A DNA stretch of 64,000 nucleotides from the NCBI RefSeq assembly GCF_005281615.1, contig NZ_SZZM01000002.1:496001-560000 (forward strand). The letters are read 5' to 3'. The notes beneath the pieces are model-generated. The model saw only the letters and a program-made list of their open reading frames with translations. It ran no database searches and was not told where the DNA came from. The translations under genes were made by a program, and so were the position numbers. Every line of letters begins with the position of its first letter. Position 1 is the first letter of the stretch. Positions 31,384 through 41,317 of the stretch are shown here, in pieces. Origin of the DNA: Rhodoligotrophos defluvii (lineage in GTDB: Bacteria > Pseudomonadota > Alphaproteobacteria > Rhizobiales > Im1).

Positions 31384-31408
31384 GCGATCACGGCAGGGCC
31401 GTGATCGC
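31384..31408 (+). terminator. Rho-independent terminator-like hairpin after the RlpA-like gene
   Basis: Arms GCGATCACGGC and GCCGTGATCGC (11 bp, perfect) with loop AGG, then GTTTG, 15 bp past the stop codon. The T-run is short. A second perfect stem (GCCCGGTC and GACCGGGC) follows at 31420-31441 and could back it up. Confidence 0.6.
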
Positions 31409-31639
31409 GTTTGAAGGCCGCCCGGTCGACGAAGACCGGGCCGGGTGCTCCACCCGAGCGGTGCACTGCCGGTAAGAATGCCTGCAGGCGCGCCGCAGAT
31501 TCCATTTCTTTCGCTGACTGAGCATCCTCTCAGGACCCGCCGACAGACCGGCACCCCCGCGTCTATGCGTGCGGCTCCGGCCGTTCCGAAAGGCAGCGAA
31601 GCGCCAAACCTGTACGGCCTGACCAAGGCCCCAACGAAA
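31409..31639. other. Non-coding gap between two convergent terminators
   Basis: Spacer between the RlpA-like and porin genes. Apart from the second stem at 31420-31441 I see nothing in it that looks like a gene. Confidence 0.4.
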
Positions 31640-31665
31640 AAGGCCGGCTCAAACGAGCCGGCCTT
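31640..31665 (-). terminator. Rho-independent terminator of the porin gene
   Basis: Stem AAGGCCGGCTC and GAGCCGGCCTT (11 bp) with a four-base loop, 20 bp past the porin stop. Read on the minus strand the stem is followed by TTTTCGTT, a usual intrinsic terminator. This is the clearest terminator in the window. Confidence 0.8.
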
Positions 31666-31685
31666 CTTGCGAATGTACTGTGGTC

Positions 31686-33095
31686 TTAGAAGTAGAACCA
31701 GGCACCGAACTGAGCACGCAATGCGTCGTCGGTACGTGTGCCAGCGTCAACCAGCGTTCCGGCCGGGTCGAACACCGGCACCGTGCGCTGACGCTCGGCC
31801 CACATCACTTCCCAGCCTAGCCGCAGCTGCTGAACCGGCTGCCAGATGATGTTGGCGTGAGCCGACATGATGTCGACGTTCTGGTCATACCGGCCGGTCA
31901 CCCAGCTCGCATCGAGCAGATCGCTGCGGCTCTGATCGGTATAGCCCCAGCCCAGGTTGATGCTGGTCGTGTCGGTCACATTGAAGATCAAGCCCGCGAA
32001 GATGCCCATGGACTCGATGGTTTCGATATCACCGGTGAAGCCATCGTAATAGGCGCCCCGGTTCGCACCGAAGATATAGCCACCGATACCGTCACCATAG
32101 ATGACCGCTGTGGTCAGGGTAGCGATGTCGGCGAGATTGATGTTCACAGCACCCTGAACACCCCAGCCCAGTTCGCTTTCAGAGCTGCCGCCCAGCGAGC
32201 TGTCTGTGTGGTAATTGCGCAGGACGCCGGAGATCAGGAACTTGTGACCGCCGGGCGCATCATATTGCCAGCGCGCCGTGAAGTCCGGAATGTTGCTGGA
32301 CGAATTGCCGAAGTCGGTCAGCAGCCAGCTGTCGCGCGGATGTTCGGCAGCAACCGCGAAGAGCATCGGCCCATCATGCCAAGCCAGACGAACCTGCGCG
32401 TTACGCGAAGCACCGATCAGACCGATGTCACCGTTGAAGTCCACCGTGGTGATGCCTGTGAACGGCGACATGAAGTTGGTCCACGTCTGACCAGCACCGA
32501 ACGTCCAGTTCGGGGTCATGTCCCATTCACCCCAGGCGTGACGCATACGCCAGTCCGTGCTGCCAAACGAGCCGCCGGAGAAGAAGTCGCCTTCGATCAG
32601 GGTCCGGATCTGGCCGATAGCCGTATCGGACTTCGACTTGATGTTGAAACGCGTCTGGCGGGCATGAAGACGGATGTGCTCCTGATCATCCCGGCCGTTG
32701 ATCGCGGTATAGCTGAAGAGGTCGCCCAAGTCCTGGTCGAAGTCGTAGATCACGTCGCCCTTGACGTAACCAGAGATCGTCACCTCATGCACCGGAGCGG
32801 GCAGATCAGCGGATGGCGTAATCGCAATGGTCACGCCGCTGCTCGACGGAATATAGTCACCGGCGCGCGCAGTATTCCAATCGGCCGTAGCCTCGGTACC
32901 GCGCCTGAACGTGATCCAGCTGGCACCCTCGGGCAGAGTGGGCGCAGCCGGACGGGCCTCCAGCTGATTCACTTGCGCCTGCAGCGCTTCGAGCTGGGCC
33001 TTCAGCTGGCTCAACTCATCAGCCTGAGCGCCAGTGCTCAGCACGGCCAACGCCACCCCCCCGAGCAACACGCGGCCGATGTTTTTAGACGTCAT
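31686..33095 (-). CDS. DcaP-like trimeric outer-membrane porin
   Basis: 469 residues from the ATG at 33095; the open frame extends further upstream without a signal-like start. A signal peptide (about 1-25, ending AQADE) is followed by a short coiled coil (LSQLKAQLEALQAQVNQLE), the N-terminal periplasmic stalk of DcaP-type porins. The rest is a beta-barrel with many Trp/Tyr and Gly turns, ending in the typical C-terminal Phe (FGAWFYF). Relatives pass small anionic or aromatic acids through the outer membrane; the substrate here is unknown. It has its own terminator and an inverted repeat upstream. Confidence 0.8.
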   Translation of the reverse strand: MTSKNIGRVLLGGVALAVLSTGAQADELSQLKAQLEALQAQVNQLEARPAAPTLPEGASWITFRRGTEATADWNTARAGDYIPSSSGVTIAITPSADLPAPVHEVTISGYVKGDVIYDFDQDLGDLFSYTAINGRDDQEHIRLHARQTRFNIKSKSDTAIGQIRTLIEGDFFSGGSFGSTDWRMRHAWGEWDMTPNWTFGAGQTWTNFMSPFTGITTVDFNGDIGLIGASRNAQVRLAWHDGPMLFAVAAEHPRDSWLLTDFGNSSSNIPDFTARWQYDAPGGHKFLISGVLRNYHTDSSLGGSSESELGWGVQGAVNINLADIATLTTAVIYGDGIGGYIFGANRGAYYDGFTGDIETIESMGIFAGLIFNVTDTTSINLGWGYTDQSRSDLLDASWVTGRYDQNVDIMSAHANIIWQPVQQLRLGWEVMWAERQRTVPVFDPAGTLVDAGTRTDDALRAQFGAWFYF

Positions 33096-33405
33096 TGGAA
33101 TTCCCCCATCTCTCTCGAATAGGACGTTAGGCTTATTTGCTGCACTATCGCGAAGGAAGTTCTGATGCACAAGTGTGCAATACTGAACCAGGGCAGCCAA
33201 TCTCCTGTTTTGCCAGGACTGTGGCGTGTATGTCACAACCTACGAGTGGCTTGCCGTCACAGGCCGTCGTCGCAATATAACTGGCGTCTTTCTGGCCGGC
33301 ATTTCCGCGTGGGAGGTGGCGTCTGCGCTTCCACCGGTGGTGCGCATCTGACCACAATCATTTACACAATGTTGGGGGGTCACCCTTGCGTGGCCCACTG
33401 AGAGC
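33096..33405. promoter_or_regulatory. Divergent regulatory region of porin and phosphatase genes
   Basis: 310 bp between porin (minus) and phosphatase (plus). It contains the perfect inverted repeat TGCACA-AG-TGTGCA at 33166-33179, 71 bp before the porin start, a possible operator. No further coding pattern is seen. Confidence 0.4.
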
Positions 33406-34182
33406 ATGAGAATGGCATCGAGCTCTGTCGCGGGATTTCTAGCCGATCTGTTTGGGCGCACCCAACGGAAGCACGCCGAGATGCTGCCGCCCGGCGTGCG
33501 AATCTACGCGGTGGGCGACATTCACGGCTGCCTTCACCTGCTGAAAGACCTTTGGCAGCGTATTCGCCAGGATGCCCGGGCCAATCCGGCTGAGGAACAT
33601 GTCGAGATCTTCCTTGGCGACTATTTGGACCGTGGCCTGGACAGCTACGGGGTCGTCGAGGCGCTCAGCACACCGCCGCCGCCCGGATGGCAGCGGGTCT
33701 GCCTGCGGGGCAACCATGAGCAGCTGATGCTCGACTTCCTCGAATCACCTGCGTCTCTCGAGTTCTGGCGCCAGAACGGCGGCCTCGAGACCCTTGCCTC
33801 CTATGGGGTCGATGTGAGCCGGACGCGTGACATGTCCCAGGCCGAAGCCGTGGCGAAGGAGCTGGCATCCAAGATGCCGCCGCACCACCTGAGCTTCCTC
33901 CGCAACCTGCCGGTGTATCTGTCCATCGGACAGTATTTCTTCGTCCATGCGGGCGTCCGGCCAGGCGTGCCGCTCGACCGGCAGAGGCAGGAGGAGATGC
34001 TGTGGATTCGCGACGCCTTCCTGCACAGCGATATGGATTTCGGCAAGGTGGTCGTGCACGGCCACACGCCGGTCGAGACGCCTCAGCAGCGCAAGAACCG
34101 AATCAACGTGGATACAGGCGCTTATCTCACCGGCAAGCTCAGCTGCGCTGTCCTGGAAGGTGATTCGGTCCGTTTTCTCTGA
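33406..34182 (+). CDS. Metallophosphatase of the serine/threonine-phosphatase type
   Basis: 258 residues. The PPP-type phosphoesterase motifs are all present: GDIHG near 38-42, GDYLDRG near 67-73, GNHE near 104-107 and the late HGHTP near 214-218. They bind two metals and cleave phosphoesters. Bacterial relatives act on phosphoproteins or on Ap4A-type nucleotides. No signal peptide or membrane helix is seen, so it should be cytosolic. It lies alone between porin and the sulfate activation genes, which run towards it (32 bp between stops). Confidence 0.85.
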   Translation: MRMASSSVAGFLADLFGRTQRKHAEMLPPGVRIYAVGDIHGCLHLLKDLWQRIRQDARANPAEEHVEIFLGDYLDRGLDSYGVVEALSTPPPPGWQRVCLRGNHEQLMLDFLESPASLEFWRQNGGLETLASYGVDVSRTRDMSQAEAVAKELASKMPPHHLSFLRNLPVYLSIGQYFFVHAGVRPGVPLDRQRQEEMLWIRDAFLHSDMDFGKVVVHGHTPVETPQQRKNRINVDTGAYLTGKLSCAVLEGDSVRFL

Positions 34183-34214
34183 ACTCTGTTGGCCGCAGCC
34201 GCCCCACTCTGGAC

Positions 34215-36152
34215 CTAAAACTCGCCAGACCGCTGCAGTCGCTCCACCAGCGCGATCACCAACTCGGCGTGGTCCTCGGGGCGTCCGACGCCGCCATGAA
34301 TGACGACCTCCGGGTCCTCCGGAGGCTCGTAAGGCGAGTCGATGCCGGTGAAGTTGGCGATCGCCCCAGCGCGCGCCTTGCTATAGAGCCCCTTCGGATC
34401 GCGCGCTTCACAGATTTCGAGCGGTGTGTCCACGTAGATCTCGACGAAGGGCACATCACCGGCGATTTCCCGGGCCATCTGCCGCTCGCGCCGGAACGGC
34501 GAGATGAACGAGACCAGCACGAGCAGGCCCGCATCGGCCATGAGCCGCGCCACCTCGGCCACCCGCCTGATATTCTCGACACGGTCCGCCTCCGTGAAGC
34601 CGAGATCCTTGTTGAGGCCGTGCCGAATGTTGTCGCCGTCCAGCACATAGAGGTGCCGGCCTTCCGCGAACAGCCGCCTTTCCACGAGGTTGGCGATGGT
34701 CGACTTACCGGAACCGGAAAGCCCGGTGAACCAGAGAATGGCAGGCGCCTGCCGCTTCTGTGCCGCGCGGGCGGCACGATTGATGTCGAAGGCTTGCCAC
34801 GCGATGTTGGTGGCGCGCCGCAGGGGGAAGTCGATCATGCCGGCGCCGAGCGTGGTGCTGGTCAGCCGATCGATCAGGATGAACGAGCCGGTCGTCCGGT
34901 TCGCCGAATAGGGGTCGAAGGCGACCGGATGGTCCAGCGCCACGTTGACGACAGCCAGCTCGTTCAGCCCCAGGGTCTTTGCAGCTGCACGCTCCAGCGT
35001 GTTGACATCCACCCGGTGCTTGAGCTCGGTGATCGAGCCGGGCACGGCCTCATGGCCGATTTGCAGGAGATAGGACCGCCCGGGGATCATCTCTTCCGCT
35101 GCCATCCACACCAGATGGGCCTGGAACTGGTCGGTGACAGCCGGGGCGGCCCCCGCTGCGGCGCCGGCCGGAACCAACACGTCGCCGCGCGAGACGTCGA
35201 CATGATCGCCGAGCTCGATCGTGACCGCATCGCTCGCCCGGGCCATGGCCAAGTCACCGTCAAAGGTCACGATCCGCTTCACCGTGCTCTCGCGCCCCGA
35301 GCGGGCAACCGCAACCCGATCCCCGACCCGCACCGTTCCTGAAGCGACGGTGCCGGACAGACCGCGGAAATCGAGATCCGGGCGGTTGACCCATTGCACC
35401 GGAAAGCGGAAGGGCTGGGTTGCCGCCCGCTCCCGCTCGTCATCCACCGCCACGGTCTCCAGGTGCTGAAGCAGGGTCGGCCCATCATACCAGGACATAT
35501 GCTGCGACGGCCTGGCAATGTTGTCGCCCTTCAGCGCCGATACGGGGATCAACCTCACATTCGGAATGGCGATGGATTGAGCGAAGGCGAGGAACTCGTC
35601 TTCCACATGGGTGAACACCTCGGCCGAATAGCCGACCAGGTCCATCTTGTTGACCGCGACCACCACATCGCGGATGCCGACCAGCGCACAGATATAGGCA
35701 TGCCGCCGGGTTTGGGTCAGAATGCCCTTGCGCGCATCCACCAGGATGATCGCCAGCTCCGCATTGGAGGCGCCGGTCACCATGTTGCGCGTGTACTGCT
35801 CGTGGCCCGGCGTGTCGGCCACGATGAACTTCCGCTTTTCGGTGGCGAAGAACCGGTAAGCGACGTCGATGGTGATGCCCTGCTCGCGCTCGGCTTGCAG
35901 GCCATCCACCAGCAGGGAGAAATCGAATCCGTCTTCGGTCACCGCCCGGTTCACGCTTTCGTTCGCCAGGGCAGCGAGATGATCCTCCAGCACCAGCTCT
36001 GCATCATAGAGCAGCCGCCCGATCAAGGTCGACTTGCCGTCATCCACGCTGCCGCAGGTGATGAAGCGGAGCAGGCCCTTCCGCTCCTCCGCGGCAAGCA
36101 CCCGGGCGAGCAGCGCCTCGGCCGTCTCGGCCGCGGACAGCACTTGCGCCAT
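34215..36152 (-). CDS. cysNC: Bifunctional sulfate adenylyltransferase subunit 1/adenylylsulfate kinase (CysN-CysC fusion)
   Basis: 645 residues. The first ~440 are a GTPase of the EF-Tu type: GSVDDGKST near 34-42, DTPGHEQY near 113-120 and NKMD near 168-171. The last ~190 form APS kinase, with P-loop GLSGSGKST near 474-482 and DGDNIRHG near 499-506. The GTPase drives APS formation by CysD, and the kinase makes PAPS. This fusion is the NodQ type known from rhizobia. Its ATG overlaps the CysD stop by one base. It closes a polysaccharide operon with a sulfotransferase gene, so PAPS for glycan sulfation is a likely use beside cysteine synthesis. Confidence 0.93.
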   Translation of the reverse strand: MAQVLSAAETAEALLARVLAAEERKGLLRFITCGSVDDGKSTLIGRLLYDAELVLEDHLAALANESVNRAVTEDGFDFSLLVDGLQAEREQGITIDVAYRFFATEKRKFIVADTPGHEQYTRNMVTGASNAELAIILVDARKGILTQTRRHAYICALVGIRDVVVAVNKMDLVGYSAEVFTHVEDEFLAFAQSIAIPNVRLIPVSALKGDNIARPSQHMSWYDGPTLLQHLETVAVDDERERAATQPFRFPVQWVNRPDLDFRGLSGTVASGTVRVGDRVAVARSGRESTVKRIVTFDGDLAMARASDAVTIELGDHVDVSRGDVLVPAGAAAGAAPAVTDQFQAHLVWMAAEEMIPGRSYLLQIGHEAVPGSITELKHRVDVNTLERAAAKTLGLNELAVVNVALDHPVAFDPYSANRTTGSFILIDRLTSTTLGAGMIDFPLRRATNIAWQAFDINRAARAAQKRQAPAILWFTGLSGSGKSTIANLVERRLFAEGRHLYVLDGDNIRHGLNKDLGFTEADRVENIRRVAEVARLMADAGLLVLVSFISPFRRERQMAREIAGDVPFVEIYVDTPLEICEARDPKGLYSKARAGAIANFTGIDSPYEPPEDPEVVIHGGVGRPEDHAELVIALVERLQRSGEF

Positions 36153-37057
36153 CAGAAATACCCCTCCTGCTTCTTCTTCTCCATGGAGCCCACCTGATCC
36201 GTGTCGATCAGCCGCCCCTGGCGCTCCGAAACCCGGCTCGTCTGCATTTCCAAGAGCATCTCGGGCAAGGTCGCCGCGCGCGATTCAACCGCCCCCGACA
36301 GCGGGTAGCAGCCCAGCGAGCGGAACCTGATCCAGCGCATCTCCGGCGCCTCCCCCGGCTCGAGCGGCAGCCGGTGGTCGTCCACCATGATCCACGCCCC
36401 CTGCCGGCGCACCACTGGCCGGGGCTTGGCGAGATACAGCGGAACGATGGGGATGTCCTCGCGGTAGATATACTGCCAGATGTCACGCTCGGTCCAATTG
36501 GACAGAGGGAACACGCGCATGGTCTCGCCGGGCGCCAGGCGCGTGTTGAACAGCCGCCAGAGTTCCGGCCGCTGCGCCTTGGGGTCCCAGCGCTGCGCGG
36601 ACGAGCGGATGGAGAAGATGCGTTCCTTGGCGCGGCTTTTCTCTTCATCGCGCCGCGCCCCGCCAATGGCCGCATCAAAGCGTCCCGCAGCCAGCGCATC
36701 CCGCAGCGCCTTGGTTTTCATCAGGTCGTTATAGACCACGGAGGAATGGGTGATAGGGCTGATGCCCGCGGCGATCGCTTCGTGATTGGTATGAACGATC
36801 AGCTTGAACCCGTATCGCTCTGCCGCCTGGTCGCGAAAGCTGATCATGTCGCGGAATTTCCAGGTGGTGTCGATATGCAGGAGGGGAAACGGGATCTTGG
36901 ACGGGAAGAAGGCCTTCCGCGCCAGATGCAGCAGGACGGACGAATCCTTGCCGATCGAATAAAGCATGACCGGCCGCTCGAAAGCAGCCGCGACCTCGCG
37001 AACGATGTGTATTGATTCCGCCTCAAGCAGCCGCAAGTGCTGGGGAAGTGCCGTCAT
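36152..37057 (-). CDS. cysD: Sulfate adenylyltransferase subunit 2 (CysD/NodP)
   Basis: 301 residues from the ATG at 37057; an open frame of 49 further codons upstream is not needed. [17 protein letters not shown] near 42-58 is the PP-loop that holds ATP, and [18 protein letters not shown] near 153-170 is the CysD block. With CysN it converts sulfate and ATP to APS and diphosphate. The pair is the last part of the minus-strand polysaccharide operon, 121 bp after the WecG-like gene. Housekeeping sulfate assimilation cannot be excluded, since no cysH or cysI is in view. Confidence 0.93.
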   Translation of the reverse strand: MTALPQHLRLLEAESIHIVREVAAAFERPVMLYSIGKDSSVLLHLARKAFFPSKIPFPLLHIDTTWKFRDMISFRDQAAERYGFKLIVHTNHEAIAAGISPITHSSVVYNDLMKTKALRDALAAGRFDAAIGGARRDEEKSRAKERIFSIRSSAQRWDPKAQRPELWRLFNTRLAPGETMRVFPLSNWTERDIWQYIYREDIPIVPLYLAKPRPVVRRQGAWIMVDDHRLPLEPGEAPEMRWIRFRSLGCYPLSGAVESRAATLPEMLLEMQTSRVSERQGRLIDTDQVGSMEKKKQEGYF

Positions 37058-37178
37058 GAAACCCCGGGTGCCTTTTCTTGGAACAGGCCCATATACGACC
37101 GTATCACAGCCTGCGTCGCGCGCCAGCACGTGAGTGGCAGTGCGAGGGGGCCGCTCCGGCCTCTCATCCAGCTTGCAC

Positions 37179-38042
37179 CTATAGGGACAGAATATCCTCG
37201 TCAAGGCAGGATATCCTTCCTCGAAATGCGGCCTTGTCCTGACTTGACGTGAGGGGTGTCACGGTTCCCGTGAGCAGCAGCCACACGGCATGGATATTGG
37301 TGCGGGCATAGCGGCGCAGAAGCCGACGCGGCTCCAGCACAAGCCGATAGAGCCATTCGCAGCCTGTACGCTGCATGGCGGCAGGCGCCCGTGAGCGAGC
37401 GCCGCACAGGAAGTCGAACAGGCCCCCGCAGCTCTTGATCAGGCAGACCTGCCGCAGCAATGCCCGATTACGTGACACGAATTCGTGCTCCTTGGGTACG
37501 CCGAGGCCGATCCACAGCATGTCGGGAGCGGCACGGTTGATCTCGTCCACCAGGCGCCGCTCTTCAGCGCGGCGGAAATAGCCATGGTGCCGGCCCGCGA
37601 TCCTCAGGCGCGGATAGCGCTGTTGCACGGCGTCGACCGCGGCCGCATTGACCGCTTCCTCACCGCCAAGCAAATAGAAGCTCACGCCGTGCTGCTCCGC
37701 CAATCCGGCGAAGTCGTGAAAGAAGTCCGTCGTGGCGCAGCGTTCCGGCAGGGCCTGATCGCTCAGCACGCGCGAGGCGAGCACAAGCGGCATGCCATCC
37801 GCATCGATCCCGTCGGCCTCTGCCAGTAAGGCGCGGAACGCCGGGTCCGCCGCAGCGCGCGATAGCACATGCCCATTGGCCGAGGTAAAGAACAGGGGAA
37901 TTGCGGCAGACCTCCCCGACGCCGTTCCCTCTTGAAGCAGCCGGCGGCGTATCTGCACCTCCTCCAGGAGATATGCGGCCCATTGCGCCCGATCGAAGCG
38001 GACGATGGGCAGGCTGCCGACCATCACCACGGGCAGCTTCAT
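37179..38042 (-). CDS. WecG/TagA/CpsF-family glycosyltransferase
   Basis: 287 residues from the ATG at 38042, overlapping the GT2 stop by 4 bp. [19 protein letters not shown] near 50-68, [13 protein letters not shown] near 78-90 and [15 protein letters not shown] near 194-208 are the GT26 signature. Relatives add ManNAcA or a related sugar to a lipid-linked acceptor at the inner membrane. It sits between the GT2 gene and cysD in the operon. The sugar is unknown. Confidence 0.85.
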   Translation of the reverse strand: MKLPVVMVGSLPIVRFDRAQWAAYLLEEVQIRRRLLQEGTASGRSAAIPLFFTSANGHVLSRAAADPAFRALLAEADGIDADGMPLVLASRVLSDQALPERCATTDFFHDFAGLAEQHGVSFYLLGGEEAVNAAAVDAVQQRYPRLRIAGRHHGYFRRAEERRLVDEINRAAPDMLWIGLGVPKEHEFVSRNRALLRQVCLIKSCGGLFDFLCGARSRAPAAMQRTGCEWLYRLVLEPRRLLRRYARTNIHAVWLLLTGTVTPLTSSQDKAAFRGRISCLDEDILSL

Positions 38043-38986
38043 TGCACCGCAGCCCCCATGGTGTCGGCGGCCTGCAAACCGGTTGGCCGCCGCCCGGGGC
38101 GCCGCAGCCAGCATCGGTGCGCGAAGCGATAGATCGGCGTGGGCAACAGGCCGCGCGCAATGCTGCCCGCCACCGCGGCCGGCATAACATGGCCGCCGAG
38201 CACGGCCCTGCTGGCATCGCGGATGGCTGCCCAGCACAGCACGCGTCCGCGCAGCGCGAGGAGATGGGTCGCCCGGTAGCAAAGCTCGGTTCTTGGCCCG
38301 AGCACTTCCCGCATGTCTCGGAGCCATCGCTCCATGCGGGTGGCATCGCCGCCGCCGGAAAGATGCGCCATGCCATGGGCCATGTCGCAGCGGACCAAGA
38401 CGTCCGGGATGAACCGGAACTTGGCCCCCCGCCACCACAGCCGAATGATGAAGTCGCTGTCGTCACCGTAGCCGAGGCTTTCGTCCCAGAGTACCGCGCG
38501 CGCCAGCGCGGTCGGTACCACCAGCGACGGCGTCGCGATCAGCTCGTTCTCGGCGAGCAGGTATTCGGGCATGCGTTCGCCCCCCATAAGCGGGCGGGTC
38601 GGCTTCGGCACCAGAAGGCCATGACCATAGTCCATCGCAACGCGCGAATAGACGACCGCCGCCGGATCATCGGCAAGCGCTTGGGCAACGCTGGCGAGCT
38701 TGCCCGGCAGAAACACATCATCGGAATCGAGGAAAGCCACATGATCGCCCCGCGCCCCATCGATCCCCTGATTGCGGGCCGCCGCGGCGCCGGCCCGCAC
38801 CGAACGCACCACCCGGCACAGCGGCAAATCGCCGACCAGATCCGTGAGCGGCGGTGACGAGCCGTCATCGACAACGATCACTTCATGAGCGGGATAGCTC
38901 TGGGACGCGACCGACGCTATGGCGCGCAACAACAGGTCGTGCCGGTTGCGGCAGGGGATCACGATGCTGAACCGTGGCATGGGCAT
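38039..38986 (-). CDS. Glycosyltransferase family 2
   Basis: 315 residues. The N-terminal GT-A fold begins at once: FSIVIPCRNRHDLL near 6-19, VVDDGSSPP near 37-45 and FLDSDDVFLPGK near 84-95 with the DxD metal site. The C-terminal ~60 residues are basic and may touch the membrane. It transfers a sugar from a nucleotide donor to a growing glycan. It overlaps the next gene by 4 bp and the upstream membrane protein by about 104 bp, an unusually long overlap. Confidence 0.85.
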   Translation of the reverse strand: MPMPRFSIVIPCRNRHDLLLRAIASVASQSYPAHEVIVVDDGSSPPLTDLVGDLPLCRVVRSVRAGAAAARNQGIDGARGDHVAFLDSDDVFLPGKLASVAQALADDPAAVVYSRVAMDYGHGLLVPKPTRPLMGGERMPEYLLAENELIATPSLVVPTALARAVLWDESLGYGDDSDFIIRLWWRGAKFRFIPDVLVRCDMAHGMAHLSGGGDATRMERWLRDMREVLGPRTELCYRATHLLALRGRVLCWAAIRDASRAVLGGHVMPAAVAGSIARGLLPTPIYRFAHRCWLRRPGRRPTGLQAADTMGAAVQ

Positions 38987-40238
38987 GGCTCTCCTGGCGA
39001 TGGGCGTGACGATGCCAGTCCGATGCGAAGCACAAGACGAGGCACAGAAAATTCCAAAGGCTGAGGATTTCCATGACCTGGCTGGACGTGATGTTGATCA
39101 GCCAGTGCAGGGGCAGGAAGACCGCAATCAACGCCTGCTCGACGGTTTTGGGCTGGCCGGAAAGCGTGATCCGCAAGGCGCGGGCGCTTGCCAGAACCAG
39201 CGCTCCGCCATAGAGAGCAGCGCCGACCAGACCTGACTGGACGAGGACGTCGAGATAGCCGTTGTGGCTGTCGGTCACGCGCCAGCCGAGCGCGTGATAG
39301 ATCGCACTGCCCCCGCCATAGTTCCAAATGGCGTCGAAGCCCGCGCCCCACACCGGCTGCTGCATGAACAGCCACCAGCCGAATTGCCAGATCGGCAGCC
39401 GCCCGGTGAGGTCGACCAGGTAGTCGGCGACCACCATACCCTCCGGCGAAATGCCAAACACGGCCGGGGCCCAGATCAACCGTGCTTCGAGTAAGGCAAG
39501 TCCGCCAAGCAGGCCGACCAGCAGCACGCCCCACGCCTGTCTGCGTAGCACGTTCAGGATCAGCACCGCGCACCCGCCCGCCAGGAACAGCACCTGAGAC
39601 GTGCGGGATAAGGACGCGAGCAGGCCGACCACCGCCACTATCAAAGCCAGGTGGGGCAGCAGGCGCCCGCCCCCGTGCCGCAACAGCATGAACAGGCTGA
39701 CCAGCCCAAGCAGCGCCGCCTGCCGGCCAAAGGCATTCTTCTGGCCGTAAAGTCCGGTCCAGGCATCGCCCCTTACGAATGGCATGACCGCGATGTCGGG
39801 CCGCGCAATGGCCAGGGCGGTGGACGCACCGACCACCAGACACAACGACCAGAAGAGCGTAGCCAGCAACTCGTCCGGTTCCAGCAGCCGGGCCACCTGC
39901 CATGCGCAGCCGCAGACGCAGCAGAACACGACCGCCTTGATGATTATGCCCTCCTCCCCCGCCTGTTTTATCGTGATCAGCAGTACATAGAGATGGAAGC
40001 TCAGCAGCAGCCATCCTGCACCGCCGCATCGCGCGGCGCGGGCGCGAGGTCGCCGCAGCAGCCGCGCGATCGCCAGCAGGGCTGCCGCGAGCAAGATCAA
40101 CATGTAGTTGAGCGCGCGCGGCTCGTCGAAGGGAAGCAGCGCTGGCGCAAAGGTGCCGCCCAGCGCGAATGTGAGCAGGCCGAGCGCCAGCTGGGCTGGC
40201 ATTCCGGTGAGCCGTCTGCGTTCGATACTGAATGTCAC
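38883..40238 (-). CDS. O-antigen ligase/polymerase-family membrane protein (Wzy_C/WaaL type)
   Basis: About 451 residues from a GTG at 40238; ATG at 40202 is equally possible, and an ATG at 40383 overlapping the sulfotransferase is less likely. Around ten or eleven membrane helices are visible. LLASLSRTSQVLFLAGG and the later DSHNGYLDVLVQSGLVGAALYG, a long periplasmic-loop block, are typical of PF04932. These enzymes polymerise O-units (Wzy) or join glycans to a lipid or protein (WaaL, PglL). Polymerase fits best beside a flippase. The hydrophilic tail runs into the GT2 gene. Confidence 0.75.
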   Translation of the reverse strand: MTFSIERRRLTGMPAQLALGLLTFALGGTFAPALLPFDEPRALNYMLILLAAALLAIARLLRRPRARAARCGGAGWLLLSFHLYVLLITIKQAGEEGIIIKAVVFCCVCGCAWQVARLLEPDELLATLFWSLCLVVGASTALAIARPDIAVMPFVRGDAWTGLYGQKNAFGRQAALLGLVSLFMLLRHGGGRLLPHLALIVAVVGLLASLSRTSQVLFLAGGCAVLILNVLRRQAWGVLLVGLLGGLALLEARLIWAPAVFGISPEGMVVADYLVDLTGRLPIWQFGWWLFMQQPVWGAGFDAIWNYGGGSAIYHALGWRVTDSHNGYLDVLVQSGLVGAALYGGALVLASARALRITLSGQPKTVEQALIAVFLPLHWLINITSSQVMEILSLWNFLCLVLCFASDWHRHAHRQESHAHATVQHRDPLPQPARPVVARHSVGRVPELSRS

Positions 40239-40366
40239 GCGCAAGGGCGGGCCCGGCCACCGGAGCCAGCTTGGCCAGTAACCGCCGCGCCGGCCTGGCG
40301 GGCCATAGCCGGCACCGGCCAGCCCACTGGCGAGGGCAGCATGTGTCGGGCTGCAAACTGCGGCCC

Positions 40367-41317
40367 TCACGCGGCAGACCATTGCGTAAACCGGCGGCCG
40401 AGCAGGCATTCGAGCCGCCTGTGCTCCGGCTCGAACAAGTCCTGCAGAAGCGCGCGGTCCGCCGCAACGAGTGCCGGTGGCCTTGCGGAATATCTGTCGA
40501 CGGCGGCAAACACTGTTTGCCTTATCCGGCGACGCAGAGGGCGAGGCACAGCGCGCTTGACCGTATCCTTGAGCGGGTTGGGCCGCGAGAACAGGAACTT
40601 CACCTGCCGCATCGGCCCTGATCTTGGGATGGCCGTGACATTCGCCGCCGGCGCGCATTCCGGCAGGATCTGGCTGTTGACGCCCAGAAACGTCAGCACA
40701 CGGCGGACGACCGCGCGCACATCCGCTCGAAGGTCCTCGAACTTGAGAACAAGCACCCTCTCCTCGCCGAAATGGCGGAAATAGCGTTCGATCTGCGCGG
40801 CATAGCGGCCGCAATGGACATGGCGCCAGCCATAGAGCCAGTCTTCGCGCTCGCCGCGGAGCTCCGCCATGATCGCCGCGCGAAACGACCCTGCCGGCTC
40901 GAGCCCCAGCGATTGCTGGAACCAGTAGGCCGAATGCGCCCGCTCGACTGGATCACGCAGAATGGTGATGATCTGCGCATCCGGGCAGGCGGACTTGATG
41001 CGAGCGGCGGCATCGGGATCCGGCAGATAGAACGTGCTGGCCTCCCCGATGCGCTGATCTGCGCCCGCACGCGCGAACAGGCTTCGATACTGGTGTTCGG
41101 TGCGGATAACCATCCAGTTCTCCGCTGTGATCAAGCGCGAGGCGGTCGGCAGCTGAAAGCGCGCGACCCCGTCCGGCCACAGGAAATAAAACGGCTCCTT
41201 TTCGTCCGGCAGAAACAGATCGGGATGGCGGCGCAGCCAGTCGTACAGCGTGGTCGTTCCCGCCTTCATCGCCCCCACGATGAAGAAATCCGGCAGCCGC
41301 CCTCGCGCGTTCGTCAT
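40367..41317 (-). CDS. PAPS-dependent sulfotransferase
   Basis: 316 residues. VGAMKAGTTTLYDWL near 14-28 is the 5'-phosphosulfate loop, and ILRDPVERAHSAYW near 119-132 is the 3'-phosphate site. The His in the middle section may act as base. It transfers sulfate from PAPS to a hydroxyl of an acceptor, probably a sugar. It overlaps the flippase gene by 4 bp (ATGA), which ties it to polysaccharide synthesis, and the same operon ends with CysD and CysN-CysC that make PAPS. Which sugar is sulfated, and whether before or after flipping, is unknown. Confidence 0.85.
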   Translation of the reverse strand: MTNARGRLPDFFIVGAMKAGTTTLYDWLRRHPDLFLPDEKEPFYFLWPDGVARFQLPTASRLITAENWMVIRTEHQYRSLFARAGADQRIGEASTFYLPDPDAAARIKSACPDAQIITILRDPVERAHSAYWFQQSLGLEPAGSFRAAIMAELRGEREDWLYGWRHVHCGRYAAQIERYFRHFGEERVLVLKFEDLRADVRAVVRRVLTFLGVNSQILPECAPAANVTAIPRSGPMRQVKFLFSRPNPLKDTVKRAVPRPLRRRIRQTVFAAVDRYSARPPALVAADRALLQDLFEPEHRRLECLLGRRFTQWSAA

